DNA of 64,000 nucleotides from Pomphorhynchus laevis (lineage: Eukaryota > Acanthocephala > Palaeacanthocephala > Echinorhynchida > Pomphorhynchidae), in the NCBI GenBank assembly GCA_012934845.2, contig WNNJ02001911.1, positions 62,001-126,000 on the forward strand, read 5' to 3'. The notes beneath the pieces were generated by a model. The model did no database searches, was not told where the DNA came from, and saw nothing but the letters and a program-made list of their open reading frames with translations. Each line of letters starts with the position of its first letter. Position 1 is the stretch's first letter. Made by a program: the position numbers and the translations under genes. Positions 1-23,005 of the stretch are shown here, piece after piece.

Positions 1-37
1 CTTTAATTTTAGCCTAATTTAAACTCTATGCATGAAG

Positions 38-10776
<10,739 letters not shown>

Positions 10777-10807
10777 TATAAAGAAAATTCGTTAACGTTT
10801 TTGTGTT

Positions 10808-10842
10808 AATAAAATGAAGCTTGTTTCGTGAATTGAAATAAA
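10808..10842 (+). promoter_or_regulatory. KARS polyadenylation signals
   Basis: Two AATAAA hexamers lie 32 and 61 bases after the KARS stop codon, at 10808-10813 and 10837-10842. They are in the expected place for a short 3' UTR. The surrounding DNA is AT-rich, so either could occur by chance, but the position makes one of them the likely signal. Confidence 0.6.
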
Positions 10843-10849
10843 AGACACT

Positions 10850-12294
10850 TACTCAACATCTCGTTATTTTTGAAACTTAAAATGAGTGTCTTATTTGCCT
10901 GAATATTTAGAATAGTGAAGAACTCACTGCAAAAAGAGTCTTCATACAATGGCACTTTCTAAATGAAAGGAAAAAATGCATCAAATAATGATGATAGGCG
11001 ATGTATTTGAAATGTTAAATATTAATAAATCTAAAGAATAAATCAAATCACGCATTAAATTAGACATTTCAAAATACATTTTGATGTGCAATAAGTCTAA
11101 AGAAAAACCAAATTACTCATTGAACTAGATATTGGAAAATACATTTTGATATGCGATTCGAATTGAAAAGCTTTTATTTTGATATGCGATTCCAAAAATA
11201 TATGTAAATATCTGGTAAATGATTGATTTTCTTTTATCGAATTTTTATATTTACATTATTTTAGACGCGACTAATTTAAAATATTAATTATTTTGAAATT
11301 TGGCAAGGTTTTAAAATTGATAATATTAATAGTTAATAACATTTTATAACATAATATTAATTAATATTAATAACACTATTAATATATAACAATACCGTTA
11401 TATTACCGTTATATATTACCGTGATGATTGGTAGTTTTCCGTTGCCTATTTTACATGTTATTGCGCTTAGCTGGCATTCATCTCTTAAGGGATAAATAAA
11501 ATTAAAATAAATATATTAATTTCATTTTAAATCACGGTCGCTCTATAAGTGATTTATTTTATTAAGATTTTTAAATTTGTATCCTTTAACCTTAACTGCA
11601 TTGTTCATTTATTTTGTTTTGATTTTCAAATGTTTATCGTCAATACTCAATTGTTTTGTTTCACTTTCAAAATATGCACCTAATGTGCATAATATATTTT
11701 AATATATAATATAATATTAATATACTATTTATATTAATTAATTTTAATTAATAATTATTATATATTTTTTATTTTAGTAACTTTTTCAATATATGCATAT
11801 ATAACTATTTCGATATATTGATAAATATCTGCATATTTATCAATCTTTAAATTTATATCAATCTTTTATAATATTTATATTAAATAATTTTAATTAATAA
11901 TTATTATATTTATTATTTTAGTAATTATTTCAATTATTTTATTATTTTATAAATATTTTTTTATAATTAAATCTTTTTCAATTATTTTATAATTTATAAA
12001 ACATTAACATTTTAAAATTTTTAAATTTTATATTTACTATTATATAACACATTCTATTATATAACACATTCATTATATAAAACATTCTATTATTTTATTT
12101 TATTTGAATTAATTTAAACACTTTAAAATATATTTTATAATTTTTGCGTAATATTTTGATATTTAACGTAATGAATAAAATTAATAATTTAATCTTGAAT
12201 TTAAAATCTTGAACTAATAATTTAAATAACCTAAATAATTACTTTATAATTAAAGTAATTTTAATTGAAATAAGAAATAATGTTGTGATATTAG
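10850..12294. other. Intergenic AT-rich DNA after KARS
   Basis: No gene is seen. Around 10980-11160 there are degenerate tandem copies of a unit containing AAATACATTTTGATATGCGAT; from 11280 to 12200 the sequence is almost pure A/T with short TATTAAT-type repeats. Confidence 0.6.
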
Positions 12295-12333
12295 ACCTAT
12301 TTGATCTATTTACTGATAAATCCACTTTCATTA

Positions 12334-12407
12334 GCGGCTAAATTCTCATGTAATTTTCGAACGACGTCTTCCTGTTGTGCAATATCATTATCACTCACGA
12401 TTAAACA
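12334..12407 (-). pseudogene. Fragment of the last MBD2/3 exon
   Basis: On the - strand this encodes most of the last-exon peptide found at 40157-40084 (CLIVSDNDIAQQEDVV, then RKL), including the upstream splice acceptor TTTAG. It has one substitution that changes Arg to His and it stops abruptly after ENLAA. It keeps the intron, so it is a DNA-level duplicate and not a retrocopy. No promoter or start is present, so it should be non-functional. Confidence 0.85.
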
Positions 12408-13304
12408 CTAAACAAAAAGTCATTACATGTAAATAAAATCTATACTTTTAAAAGTATAACAAATTACTAGATTTAAAGTATAATTTGTCGTGTATGTAAC
12501 GCTTGCGCTGTGGAAGAATTTGCACTTCACTTTATAACCTATTTGATCTATTTACTGATAAATCCACTTTCATCAAATTTATTCTTCAAATAATCAAATC
12601 AGCTATCTGAGTCTACGTATTTTATACTATTTTAAAAATATTATTTATAAAATAATAACGCATTGAATTCAGGCCAAGCAAGACGATTCGTGAAATCATA
12701 AATTCACAATCAAATCTAAATCATAGATAAAGTAAAGCTTGCAGATTATGCGATGCAAATGCTTTAAAGAGATGGGTCAGAGTAAATGCTTTTGAAATTC
12801 AAAAATAGATAAACTGATAAACCAATAATAAAGTCAAGGATGCGTTCTTTAAATGGTGGGGTTTTTGGTAAAATTGGGTGTAATGCTGAACAATAAACAT
12901 ATTTGTATTTACCATAAAAACGTTGAAAATTTTTGTTTCCATGGTAACAGATCAAAGTGTGAATTCTTCCAGATTCAAAATAAAAACCAATTAATTAAAT
13001 CAGGTTAGCTAACAGAGTCTATGTATTATATATTATTTATAAATTAAAAATAATGCAAACTAAAATTCAAAAAATTAAATAAATAAAAGCGATTTATTTT
13101 TAGCATATCATCAAAGGTGAAATGAATTAGATAAGTGCATATCGCATGAAAAGACATATTTTCGGTAGAATGATTTTTATATAAAATAACTTTGAAAAGT
13201 AAAGGTAGGGTAATTTAATAAAAATAATTTAAGTTGAGTACAATATCGGATCGTTACACCACAATCTTTGTATATGTATGGGTCCTTTTTTTATAATTTT
13301 TGCT

Positions 13305-13412
13305 TGATAAGGACGCTAAATAAGGACGCTAAATAAGGACGCTAAATAAGGACGCTAAATAAGGACGCTAAATAAGGACGCTAAATAAGGACGCTAAATA
13401 AGGACGCTTGAT
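13305..13412 (+). repeat. 13-bp minisatellite TAAGGACGCTAAA, eight units
   Basis: Eight nearly perfect GGACGCT-bearing units followed by one degenerate unit (TGATAAGAACGT). The counterpart at 41055 has nine. Confidence 0.95.
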
Positions 13413-13553
13413 AAGAACGTTAAAAAATTAACAAAAATCGCCCTTTGGGTCGGTCGACGGATAAGTAAAACTGCGATAAGATACTATTATAATTCGTATT
13501 CTACGATAAGATTTGTGGATTTCAGAAAAATCAATCGAATTTCTTTCAGCCCT

Positions 13554-14165
13554 AAAGTATTCATATTATAATGTAATATCTTTAAAAAATTAAAACACGT
13601 TTTTATGTAAAAGCCGTTATTAATTATTGCTGATTCAAAAATAACAATTAATTTGTTGTTCTCTTTTAAAAGCAAATGCATTATGGGAAATTACATTTTG
13701 AATTTTAGTAATTGCGTTTGTCATAAACTACGGCGATTTTGCTAAATAATGCAACTACAGAGTCTACATCAATAACTGTCTCATCGGGTGCTGACTCGAT
13801 GTCTTACTATTTTCTTGCACGTGACCTTCGACGCATTCCTAGTCTATTTTAGTATATTAGTAAGATATATTTTTAGTCTATTATAATGTCACATCTTTAA
13901 AAAATTGAAACACTTTTTTATGTAAAAGCCGTTATTAATTATTGCTGATTCAAAAATAACAATTAATTTGTTGTTCTCTTTTAAAAGCAAATGCATAATG
14001 GGAAATTAGATTTTGAATTTTAGCGACTGCGTTTTCCGTAGACTACGGCGATTTTACTAAATGCAACTACAGAATCTACATCAATAACTGTCTCATCGGG
14101 CGCTGACTCGATGTCTTGCTATTTTCTTGCATGCGACCTTCGACGCATTCCTAGTCTATTTTAGT
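13554..14165. repeat. Tandem duplication inside the copied block, unit about 320 bp
   Basis: The segment containing TGTAAAAGCCGTTATTAATT, GTTGTTCTCTTTTAAAAGCA and CTGACTCGATGTCTT occurs twice (about 13554-13850 and 13876-14160). The copy at 40 kb has it once and resembles the second repeat in parts, so the array or a conversion event postdates or reshuffled the copying. Confidence 0.8.
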
Positions 14166-14335
14166 GGCTGTATCACCGGGCGCTGTCTCGTTAAACCATA
14201 AAAATTATTGATAGCTGCAACAAACACGTTTTGCTGCTCAACTACTCTTCTTCCTTTTGTACTTTCAAACAACTTTCGATCCATATAATCTCTTCCGACA
14301 AAGTATGATATTTCTTCATCTCACATATGCTTTTA

Positions 14336-14336
14336 A

Positions 14337-14416
<80 letters not shown>
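14336..14416. repeat. (AT)n microsatellite
   Basis: About 80 bases of uninterrupted AT dinucleotides. Confidence 0.98.
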
Positions 14417-14422
<6 letters not shown>

Positions 14423-14926
14423 GAAAACTCTAATCCAATGTCGGCGGCAATGTTAACGATAAACTTGACAAATTGTGTCTTTTACACATTTTGTGCTACC
14501 TAACCTATGTTCACCACCACCATTCTTCACCAACTCCATTATCCACTTCTAAGCTCAATTATTTACATTTCCACAAACATTTGTGGATAGAGAATATTAT
14601 TTATTAATAATATTAATTGTTTAATATTAATATTTGATGAATATTTAAAAAATAATGATTTATTTATTTTTAATGAATTAAGATTTTTAAAGAAATAATT
14701 TTTAACAAAACGATTTTAAAGCATTATTCAGATAGATTATTATTAATTAATAATATTAATATAATATTATTTAATTAATATTTAAAAAATTAATTAATTA
14801 TTTTTTAATTAATTAAAAATTAATATCAAAATTAATATTAAATATTAATATTAAATTAATATTAAAAAATTAATTAATGTTTTAATAAATAAATATATAA
14901 AGTAATATTAAATATTAATTTAACTT

Positions 14927-15212
14927 GATTGCATCTGTGAGCTGAAATTCTTTTGGTGTGCACGACATTATTCTCATAGGTATTGTTCCTATTCTTGATA
15001 CAGCATGACTACTAAATAGCCTAGGTGGTTATCATCAGCTGCTGACCCATACCTACATTTCACGTTTCGACCCTTATTATATGCTTACTCCGTACATTGA
15101 TGCTGATCGGATTTAAACTTAGGACGTCTGTATCGCGATTCAACTTTACATTCACTAGGCTGGCTGATGTAACTACCAGCTCTATAACTGGAGCTGGCTG
15201 CTCCAGTTATAC
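14927..15212 (-). mobile_element. SINE with tRNA-like promoter
   Basis: On the - strand the 5' part reads CAGCCTAGTGAATG (like a Pol III A box), then about 30 bases later TAAGTTTAAATCCGATC (like a B box, GGTTCGANTCC). The body (GTACGGAGTAAGCA, GGGTCGAAACGTGAAATGTA, CAGCAGCTGATGA, AATTTCAGCTCACAGATGCA) matches the copy at 60145-60400 with many substitutions. That makes it a dispersed, fairly old family. Confidence 0.75.
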
Positions 15213-16845
15213 TATTATTAATATTAAATTAATATTTAAAAATTTAATTAATTAATTTTTAATTAATGGGTTAATTAACAATATTAAAGAAATAATTTTA
15301 TACAAAACGATTTTAAAGCATTATTATGATAGGTTATTATTCATTTATAATATTAATATTATAATATTAATATTTAATTATTATTAAATTAATTAATTTG
15401 TAAATTTCTAATTAATCATCGGTATTAAAAAAGTAATTTTAAACATGACGATTTAAAAACATTATTCAGAAAGATTATTATTAATTAATAATATTAATAT
15501 AATAATATTAATATTTAATTAATAAAAGAACAATTAATTGCTTAATTTTTAAAATTAATTAAAAAATATAAATATTATTACCTATAATATATATTATTCA
15601 TTAATTAATCTTTAATATTATCACTACATATGTTGCTCATTCCCCAGCATCATACATGATAATTATAATATCATTTTAAATAGCAAGTTTATAAATGATA
15701 CTTATAATATCATTTTAATTAAGCTGAGACATTTATAAAAGCAAGTTGATGCAAATGGTAAGCGTAAAGTGCTATATAAAAGTAAAAAGTAGACTATAAA
15801 AAGTAAACACAATTTCAAAAGTTATTTTCTAACTTATCAATTATTACAAATTTCGTTATTGCTTTATATTTTGATAGATTAAAAAGTTCAATTGATGATG
15901 TGGTTTATTAGCACTCACTGCAATATAGATTATACATTAAATTCAAATCAATTGATTTTTGCACTATACATCAATTACTCGGCAATAATCAATAGTTAAT
16001 TCACACATTAACTGTTGTTCTTTTTATTGCAGCTTTTTATTATCCGTTTTGTGTTTCCTGTTTTGTTTGTTAAAGATTGTTTGCTCTGTTGTAATTCAAT
16101 ACATTTTTAGAAAAATTCGATACTAATAAATTTAAATTAATAACGTTTTTTATTTCTAATGTATTATCCGTCACATGGCGAATTGACAGGCTTGGGTAGA
16201 GTAGAAAATATGCATTTCTACTTTTGAAATTTACAAATTTCCACTTTCTGTTAAGTTAAATAACAGAAAATTTTAAAATCTTAAACATATTTTCTCCAAT
16301 TACTTATTAAATTTAAATGTTTTCTAAATAAATATTTATTAAATATTTTTACCATTCTTATTTTTATTAAATTTTCTACTAAAATAAAAATCAGGTTTAT
16401 TTTAATATGTTAATAACTGATAGGAACAACCAGAAAAAAATATTGATGTAAATGCCTTTACTGTAATAATCAGGAATCGAACATCAAAACTTGATTAAAT
16501 CTCCCTTTTCATATCCCCTAATTAAATTGTTATAACTTATTAATATTGATTTGTTATTAAGTTATTAAATTATTATCAATTTCAGTTGATTTTAAACTGG
16601 ATTACTTTATAGCTCGGTATTTTCAAGAACTGGTTAAAAGATGATATACCATAAATTAGAATAAAGATTGAAGGTATTCAATTTGATCTATTTTATCCTT
16701 CCTCTTCTATGCTTCAACGACTTCACAGAAAACAATGATTTATTCCTACATGTTTATAAATTTTCATAACTAATTTCTATTAATACAAATCTTTTTTAGC
16801 GGAGATTTTAAAAATGGTATTTTTATATTCCTTCGAAAAGTACGA
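15213..16845. other. AT-rich DNA without genes
   Basis: Repeats of ATTAATATTAAT type with scattered AAAACGATTTTAAAGCATTATT segments (also near 14720 and 15310, so a local duplication). No coding potential seen. Confidence 0.6.
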
Positions 16846-17140
16846 TTGGAAAATATTTAATAAGATATTAAATGTATTTAACTATAATGATTAGGTATTT
16901 ATTACTAAGAAACAATACGGTATAGGTAAACTTAAATATGATACAATATATAAATGCAATTTAACTTATATAAGGTATTTGTCCTACAAAAGGATCACAG
17001 ATATAAATATTGTATTTTGATGCTTTATCTTTACAGATAAATACGGCAATTTGCGTTCATCTATAAAACAATACATGTCTATGTATACAAATATTTAAAT
17101 AGTCATTCAAACGAACCACAATATTTGCGCTTGCGTTTGA
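16846..17140 (-). mobile_element. Detached 3' UTR piece of the LINE B/C family
   Basis: The stretch with TTTAACTATAATGATTAGGT, GTATTTGTCCTACAAAAGGA and GCGTTCATCTATAAAACAAT matches 18050-18325 closely, and part of 27270-27450 in inverse orientation. It contains no coding sequence and is either a very short 5'-truncated copy or a local duplication of the neighbouring element's tail. Confidence 0.8.
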
Positions 17141-18039
17141 TATTGAAAGGAATATATTATATTTTATACATTGAAAAGTTTGCTTAAATTGATTTTATCG
17201 GGAATTTAAATATGATTAAATAATAATTGCCATAAATATAATTAAATGAGTTAGTGTAAATATAGTAACTATATAAGAATATATAAAACGTTGTATAATC
17301 AATATTTTTAACAAAATCCGTTATTTAAAATAAAAGGTTAATTGATGGTATCGTGAATTCAATATTCAATTAAATATAATTAAATGAATTATAATGAATT
17401 ATAATGCAGTTAATTAAAATGTGGTATTAACAACATTTTTAACAAAAGCCTGCATTTTAAAATGAAAAATATATTTTAAATCCATTATTTGGGTTGATAA
17501 CGAAATTAATAGATATAAGTATTCAGAGTTTACAGGAAACATGCATTGTATGAAAAGACGATACGAATTAGGGTCGTATAAAATTTAAAGGAATATTTAC
17601 AAGTTACGCATTATATCCACACTTGATTACTTTTATTCATTCAAGTAGAAGAAAGAAATTGTCTCGTGTCTAGAAATATATAAAAAACGAAAAATTATCA
17701 AAATTGATAAAACAAAAGAAGAAACAATTTTTACTAGCCCCCGGACTGAAATATTTAATTAATAAATAGTTAGTCAATTGTAAGTAAATGCAAATAACAA
17801 TTTGACTGATTGAAAGTAAACACCTACAGCTTTATTTTAGAGAAAATTAATTGATAATTGTATTTACAATTTATTTTACCAGATCAATTTTTACCAGAAT
17901 CACACAAGTCCAGATATTTAGAAATAAGATAAAATTATATGGAGAATTAATGCATTAAATTAGATATTTTTAAAAATAATGAGGTACTATTTCAAAAAAT
18001 GCTAAATTATGTATTGACTATAAAAATAATTATTTATAT

Positions 18040-21000
18040 TTAATAAGAGATTAAATGTATTTAACTATAATGATTAGGTATTTATTACTAAGAAACAATA
18101 CGGTATAGGTAAACTTAAATGTGATACAATATATGAATACAATTTAACTTATATAAGGTATTTGTCCTACAAAAGGATCACAGGTATAAATATTGTATTT
18201 TGATGCTTTATCTTTACAGATAAATACGGCAATTTGCGTTCATCTATAAAACAATAAATGTCTATGTATACAAATATTTAAATAGTCATTCAAACGAACC
18301 ACAATATTTGCGCTTGCACTAGAAACGCCTTTTTTACTGTTTAAGTTGAACGAATTGCGAAACTGCGATTTAACAGGTCATCATATCAAAACATCTTATT
18401 TGCTAACTAAGGACCTAAAAAAGAAAATAGCGATACAATATCAGATGTTTATTTAAATATCGATTTTTAGATATGTAAGTATTTAGTTCAGCTGTAAAGA
18501 GTACATTAGGTAAATCATATTGTAATTACATAGGATATTACTATGGGATTTTAACATCAGTGCTAGAGCTTATGCTCGCGCATCAGCTGCTGTAGAATGG
18601 TTCGCCACATTTGCATACATAAGGCTAGCTGCTGTAAACCCCTAATCTCAGCGCAACGGCTACAGATAGTGATTGATCTCTAGGCAGGTTCACACTTAAG
18701 ATATTGGGATAGCTTTAAGAAACGAGAAACAACAGCAATCAGAGGGCGTGTGTGGTTTCGGTCAGCAGATGGTTATTATGCAAGTCGTATAGCTCGTCCG
18801 TTAATCGATTTTGAATAATTGGTTCTGAAGGGAAGGCAGGGCAAACATTTGCGCTCCAGAGGCTGGAGTCGATAAATGATGGATATTTTGAGCCATCCAC
18901 GGTGATAGTTGTGTTTCGGAGTAGCAAATCAATAAGCTCTTCGGCTCCGAGGATTGACCATAATGCTTCAATTGCGGTTTAAGTGATTAATCAAAGTCCT
19001 AGACCGCCATGTCTTTCTGGATCGTCGTCTGATTCCACGCTTTAGCTGGTAAGAGAATACTCAGATTGACTGAAATTAGCCTCTACAGTTCTTCCTCGAT
19101 AAGCGACAATTCCCCACTTTGAAAACACGGGGAGTTTCTTAGTAAGAAACCTATCTTGGGTAGGCTAATGCTGTTCCGAATCAGGAACAACGCGTCGTGC
19201 TTGTTGAGTTTGATAAGTCTGATTACTGCTTGAATTAGCTCGCTTACGGCTCCATTAACTGCCTTGCCGATTTGTGTGTCGTGGCCGATCAGAACATCTA
19301 GGAGAGAAGCGTTTGACGATGGAATCTTTTTGCAGCCAGCAAGAAGGTTATATATTGTTTACCAAACTTCCTCTCTCTCAGTTTAAACCTCACACTTATC
19401 CGTGTTGAGCTCTAGTCCGATTTCGTTGTTGAGCCACTGAACTTCGAAGATACTTGAAACCATAGACGAAATAGATTTACCTAGTACGCAGTAGTCCAGA
19501 TACCATATGTTAAGATTGGGGCTTAGGCTTTGTGCTCAGCCATAAGTGGGCTGAGTGAGTCTCGTTGTTGAATTTTTTTGGTACCTAATAATGTTTACGC
19601 CAAAAAGTAAACGGCTCGGCTTATTGTAGCACATGTGAACGTAAGGTAGGATATGTGAAATATCTCTGGAAACATGTGAACTGCCTGCTGTACTGTGTAG
19701 TAACGATCTTGTCACATGTATTGTTGCTCGATTCATCGCGGCACACCAACACCGAGCTTGACTGGGAGTAGCCTGTTAACCATCACTTCCGTTGTGTGCA
19801 TGCTTGCGAATTTTGAGACTCATTGGCTTCTTGTAAAGCCCACTGCAATCGGGCGAACTTTCCATCTTTCTTGCGAAAGGCTAGTTGTTTGGCCATGCAC
19901 ACGATAGGAACGATTGAGGTCGATATATTGCCTGATAAAAAATGTTCAGCAGGCTAACCAGTGACGCGGTTAATCTGATTGCAAATAATTTGGTCTGTTA
20001 TGGCAACAAGTCTCGTAGATGAGCAGAACTAAGGCTGTTGTGTTCGCAAGTCGACAACGGGGAAAAGGGCGTATTGCCAAGAGTGACGACTCGACGGTAG
20101 CAACTGTCTGATGGTGTCGGCGGGAAATTTTATGGAGGATTGGATACTAGAGGTTTGTCTGTTGTTGTGTTTTGCCTGCGAAAAACCTAAAGTTCAGTCG
20201 TCAGTTGCATTAAGGCTGATAACGTACGGACGACTTCTTAAATATCCCCATCCTCGACCTTTTCGAAGACTTTACGTCTCAGATGTTCTTCGCTTTCTTC
20301 TGGACTTAAGCCAGGGCGAATTGGTCGATTTTGATAGATGTTGAAATAGCCAAGATGTCACTGGCCATCTTGATCAGTGCATTAAGTGAGCCAACTTCAG
20401 CTGAATCGGTGTCCTTCCGTTGGATGATATGGCGACTTTTGGGAAACATATCATTTTCTACCATGTAGTTTCGTCGGGAATATTCAAGACAACAACGTTA
20501 ACCACATATGATACCTTTGAAACGACTCATGTTCTACCTTCACGTGGGATCCGACGAATTATCTGCGCGTTCTTGGCAAGCAAGGTTGAGCGGTCTAGCG
20601 GTTTGTGTTCTCGTACACGAAAATTATTAGATATCAGCTCAGTGCAAAAAGAGTGCTCGGTGTTTAGCCGGTGGTTACGGCAAGCTCATGGATAGATCTG
20701 GAAGAGTTAATGATGTATGTATATATGGCAGGCGGAAGTTGCGGAACAAACTCGACAGCCTGGCGTTATACCGTGTTTTCGTACCACTCTGGTAGTGTTA
20801 TAGGTGATGATCCTATAAACTGAGCACTGTACCCGCCCCTGGCTTAATCTGTGCGCATTTGAATCGATTTTAATGTTGACTGGCATATTCGGTTCAGTCA
20901 AGTTTCGTACATGGAAGGGTTGGTGTTTTATCAAACGACACGGTGGTTTGATAGCATCTTGAATTTCAGCGTCAATGCGGTCGTTCAATGAAACGTCGAT

Positions 21001-21060
21001 GCGGTCCTTTAGTCTGATATTCAACCCGCCCAGTGTAGAGATATTTAGAAAACACATGTC
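18040..21060 (-). mobile_element. LINE copy B, zinc-finger/RT type, decayed
   Basis: Same family type as copy A. On the - strand the N-terminal frame (21057-20707) ends with GRVQCSVYRIITYNTTRVVR, the counterpart of the copy A zinc finger with its second Cys lost. RT box C is near 19510 (NIWYLDYCVLGKS, then GLELNTDKCEV); the post-RT segment is near 19220-19070 (RLIKLNKHDALFLIRNSISL), then 18927-18739. The long 3' UTR (18700-18040) is shared with copy C and with 16846-17140. Many stops and shifts interrupt it. It is closer to copy C than to copy A. Confidence 0.88.
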
Positions 21061-21204
21061 GATCGCAGGTCCTTGTAATAAGTTAGTTGTTATTTCAGAT
21101 AGTTAAGCTATTGTTATCAGTTGAACAATTAGAATTTTTATAGATAAAAGAATAAAATAATTAGATCCTATTAATTATTTGTCTTTTTTCTAGAAAATCA
21201 AGTA

Positions 21205-21420
21205 GTAAATCACATTTCTGCATATTTATATATAGAGATTAATTCTAGCTTAGATACATGCTTTAAGAATTACATTTTACATGTGCAAATTCAATTTCTT
21301 TGTTTGTAACTTACAATTAAAGTAAACTTCATTTCTGCATATTTATATATAGAGATTAATTTTAGCATATCTATAAACTTTAACAATTGTATTTTACATT
21401 TGCAATTTCAATTTCTTAAA
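21205..21420. repeat. Tandem duplication, unit about 115 bp
   Basis: TTTCTGCATATTTATATATA-GAGATTAATT...ATTTTACAT-TGCAA-TTCAATTTCTT occurs twice in succession. Confidence 0.75.
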
Positions 21421-21529
21421 GTACAAGTATTTAAAGTATTTAAAGTATTATTTTAAGTAAGTAATTAAAGTATTTCTTGTTTGTAACTTATTAATACAAA
21501 TAACAATTGAAAATTACGAAGAAGCATAG

Positions 21530-21745
21530 TTTTAATGTCCTAGAACTCAATCAAGATAACTAACGAATACCAACGTCAGTATTGAAGTGTTTGCTCTACA
21601 TCTTACACATACTTAAATTTGAGTTAAAAAAACAACAAATTAGGAAATAAAAAAAATAATTATAACAGTAAATTAGGTGTTTAGGAACAATCAAGAGGAC
21701 TAACGAAGATCAACGCTGTATCGAAGTGTTGACCTTACAGTTAAC
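21530..21745. repeat. Diverged duplicate segments
   Basis: Two related stretches of about 75 bp, each containing CAATCAAGA-ACTAACGAA..CAACG..GT-T-GAAGTGTT, lie about 110 bases apart. Function and origin unknown. Confidence 0.55.
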
Positions 21746-22786
21746 AAACGCTCAAGTTTTGATATTTTTATTAAATTTGCCGAATTTTTTCGTATTTGAC
21801 GCCAAATTGATTACATAATTTATTTTAGTTTTCAAATATACAGTTACTACTCTCACTCATTGAGTGATTTACACACAAACGAAGTGAGTTCTCGTATCTG
21901 CCTGTATATCTTAAACGACAAGTTGTATTGAGAAATAGGTTTTTCACTCTCAATTTCATATAATAGAGACAGAAAACTATTGTGAAAAGCATCGTTCTTA
22001 CATTCTAATTGTTATCGTCACATTTATTGTTAGTTGTAGTCGTTGAGGTACACATTCGATGGTAGTAAACTGTGCTATACAAAGTGCTCTGTTAGGAGCA
22101 GGTTAACGAAAATGTCTTTAAACAACCTGTTGATATAAAGAGATGAATTCAAATTAGTAAGCTCAGATTTCGTGGCCTCATCTTATACATGCACCTGCTT
22201 ACAGTCACTTGTTAATTTTGCTACATTTTTGTAATAAACTACATACTTAAAACTTTTGGTTCATCTGAACAACTTGTTCTATCACTATTTCGATGTAATT
22301 ATTTGTCACAACATGGTTATGTCACTCCATAATAGAGTACAAGTTAGTTTTGAACTCATTTTTACATATTCTTTGTCATTGTGGTAGTAATTATCATCAT
22401 CAATGTGTGACTAAGTATTGCTTTGTTAAAAAAGTATGCTGAATTTCATTTTAAATAAAAGATACCATCTATATATGAATTATTCATATCGTTGCTGCCA
22501 AGATGTGTTCTTTTTCAAGGGTAAATTATTGCGTATTTTAAAGGCAAAGCATAAGTTTCGTAATTTGATTTTTAGCAAAAGCTCTAAATATTTTTAATAG
22601 CTCAATTGACTAATAATGTATAGTGTAGTGCAATATCAATAATACTTTGGCTAGTAATGTCTATTAATTATTATTTATCAATTTATAGACTAGATTTCTA
22701 ATAATGTTGTAATGCTAAAGATCATCTTAATATCAAATATAGCATTACAAAATGTAATATTTACTAATGGCTCAATTCAGTTAAAT
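21746..22786. other. Intergenic DNA, nothing recognised
   Basis: Mixed-composition to AT-rich sequence. I see no coding frame, repeat or mobile element that I can support. Confidence 0.5.
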
Positions 22787-22832
22787 ATTTAAATTAGATG
22801 AAAGATGGCAAAAACCACCTAAAAATTTATTT

Positions 22833-22876
22833 AATTGAATATTTCGATGCCTAGCTTGCATCATCTTCAGCAATTG
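22833..22876 (-). ncRNA. Hammerhead-ribozyme-like motif (left arm)
   Basis: On the - strand: CAATTG, CTGAAGA, extra T, GATGC-AAGCTAG-GCATC, then GAAATATT and CAATT. Stem II has five perfect pairs. Stem I is AATTG with CAATT. AUU is an allowed cleavage triplet. AUAU is a self-complementary stem III, so cleavage would need a dimer or tandem RNA. Confidence 0.6.
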
Positions 22877-22960
22877 TAAGAACTTATTATAATCAAGACA
22901 ATTTTAACTTGTCTTGATTATATTTCAAGTTAAAATTGCCTTGATTATAATAAGTTCTTA

Positions 22961-23005
22961 CAATTGCTGAAGATGATGCCAGCTAGGCATCGAAATATTC
23001 AATTA
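22961..23005 (+). ncRNA. Hammerhead-ribozyme-like motif (right arm)
   Basis: CTGAAGA at 22967-22973, an extra T, stem II GATGC-CAGCTAG-GCATC, GAAA at 22992-22995, then TATT and CAATT at 23000-23004 pairing with AATTG at 22962-22966. Both conserved boxes are intact. The extra base between CUGANGA and stem II recurs at every site of this kind in the window. Confidence 0.62.

Larger units (their letters stand above)
12295..13845. repeat. Segmental duplication, copy 1 (matches 40084-41590)
   Basis: From 12334 the sequence matches 40084 onward with only scattered single-base differences and no gaps for more than 900 bases (constant offset of 27750). It then differs by one 13-bp unit in a minisatellite and diverges more after about 13690. 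The matching block at 40 kb is the end of the last intron and part of the last exon of the MBD2/3 gene. In this copy the exon part is flanked by a 37-bp direct repeat (12295-12331 and 12537-12573, ACCTATTTGATCTATTTACT...), which is present only once at 40 kb. Confidence 0.92.

Noticed and set aside
12764-12955. Identical 63-codon frames at 12764-12955 and 40514-40705 taken as a conserved gene
   Set aside because: They are identical only because the whole block was duplicated; the frame lies in intron sequence and looks non-coding.
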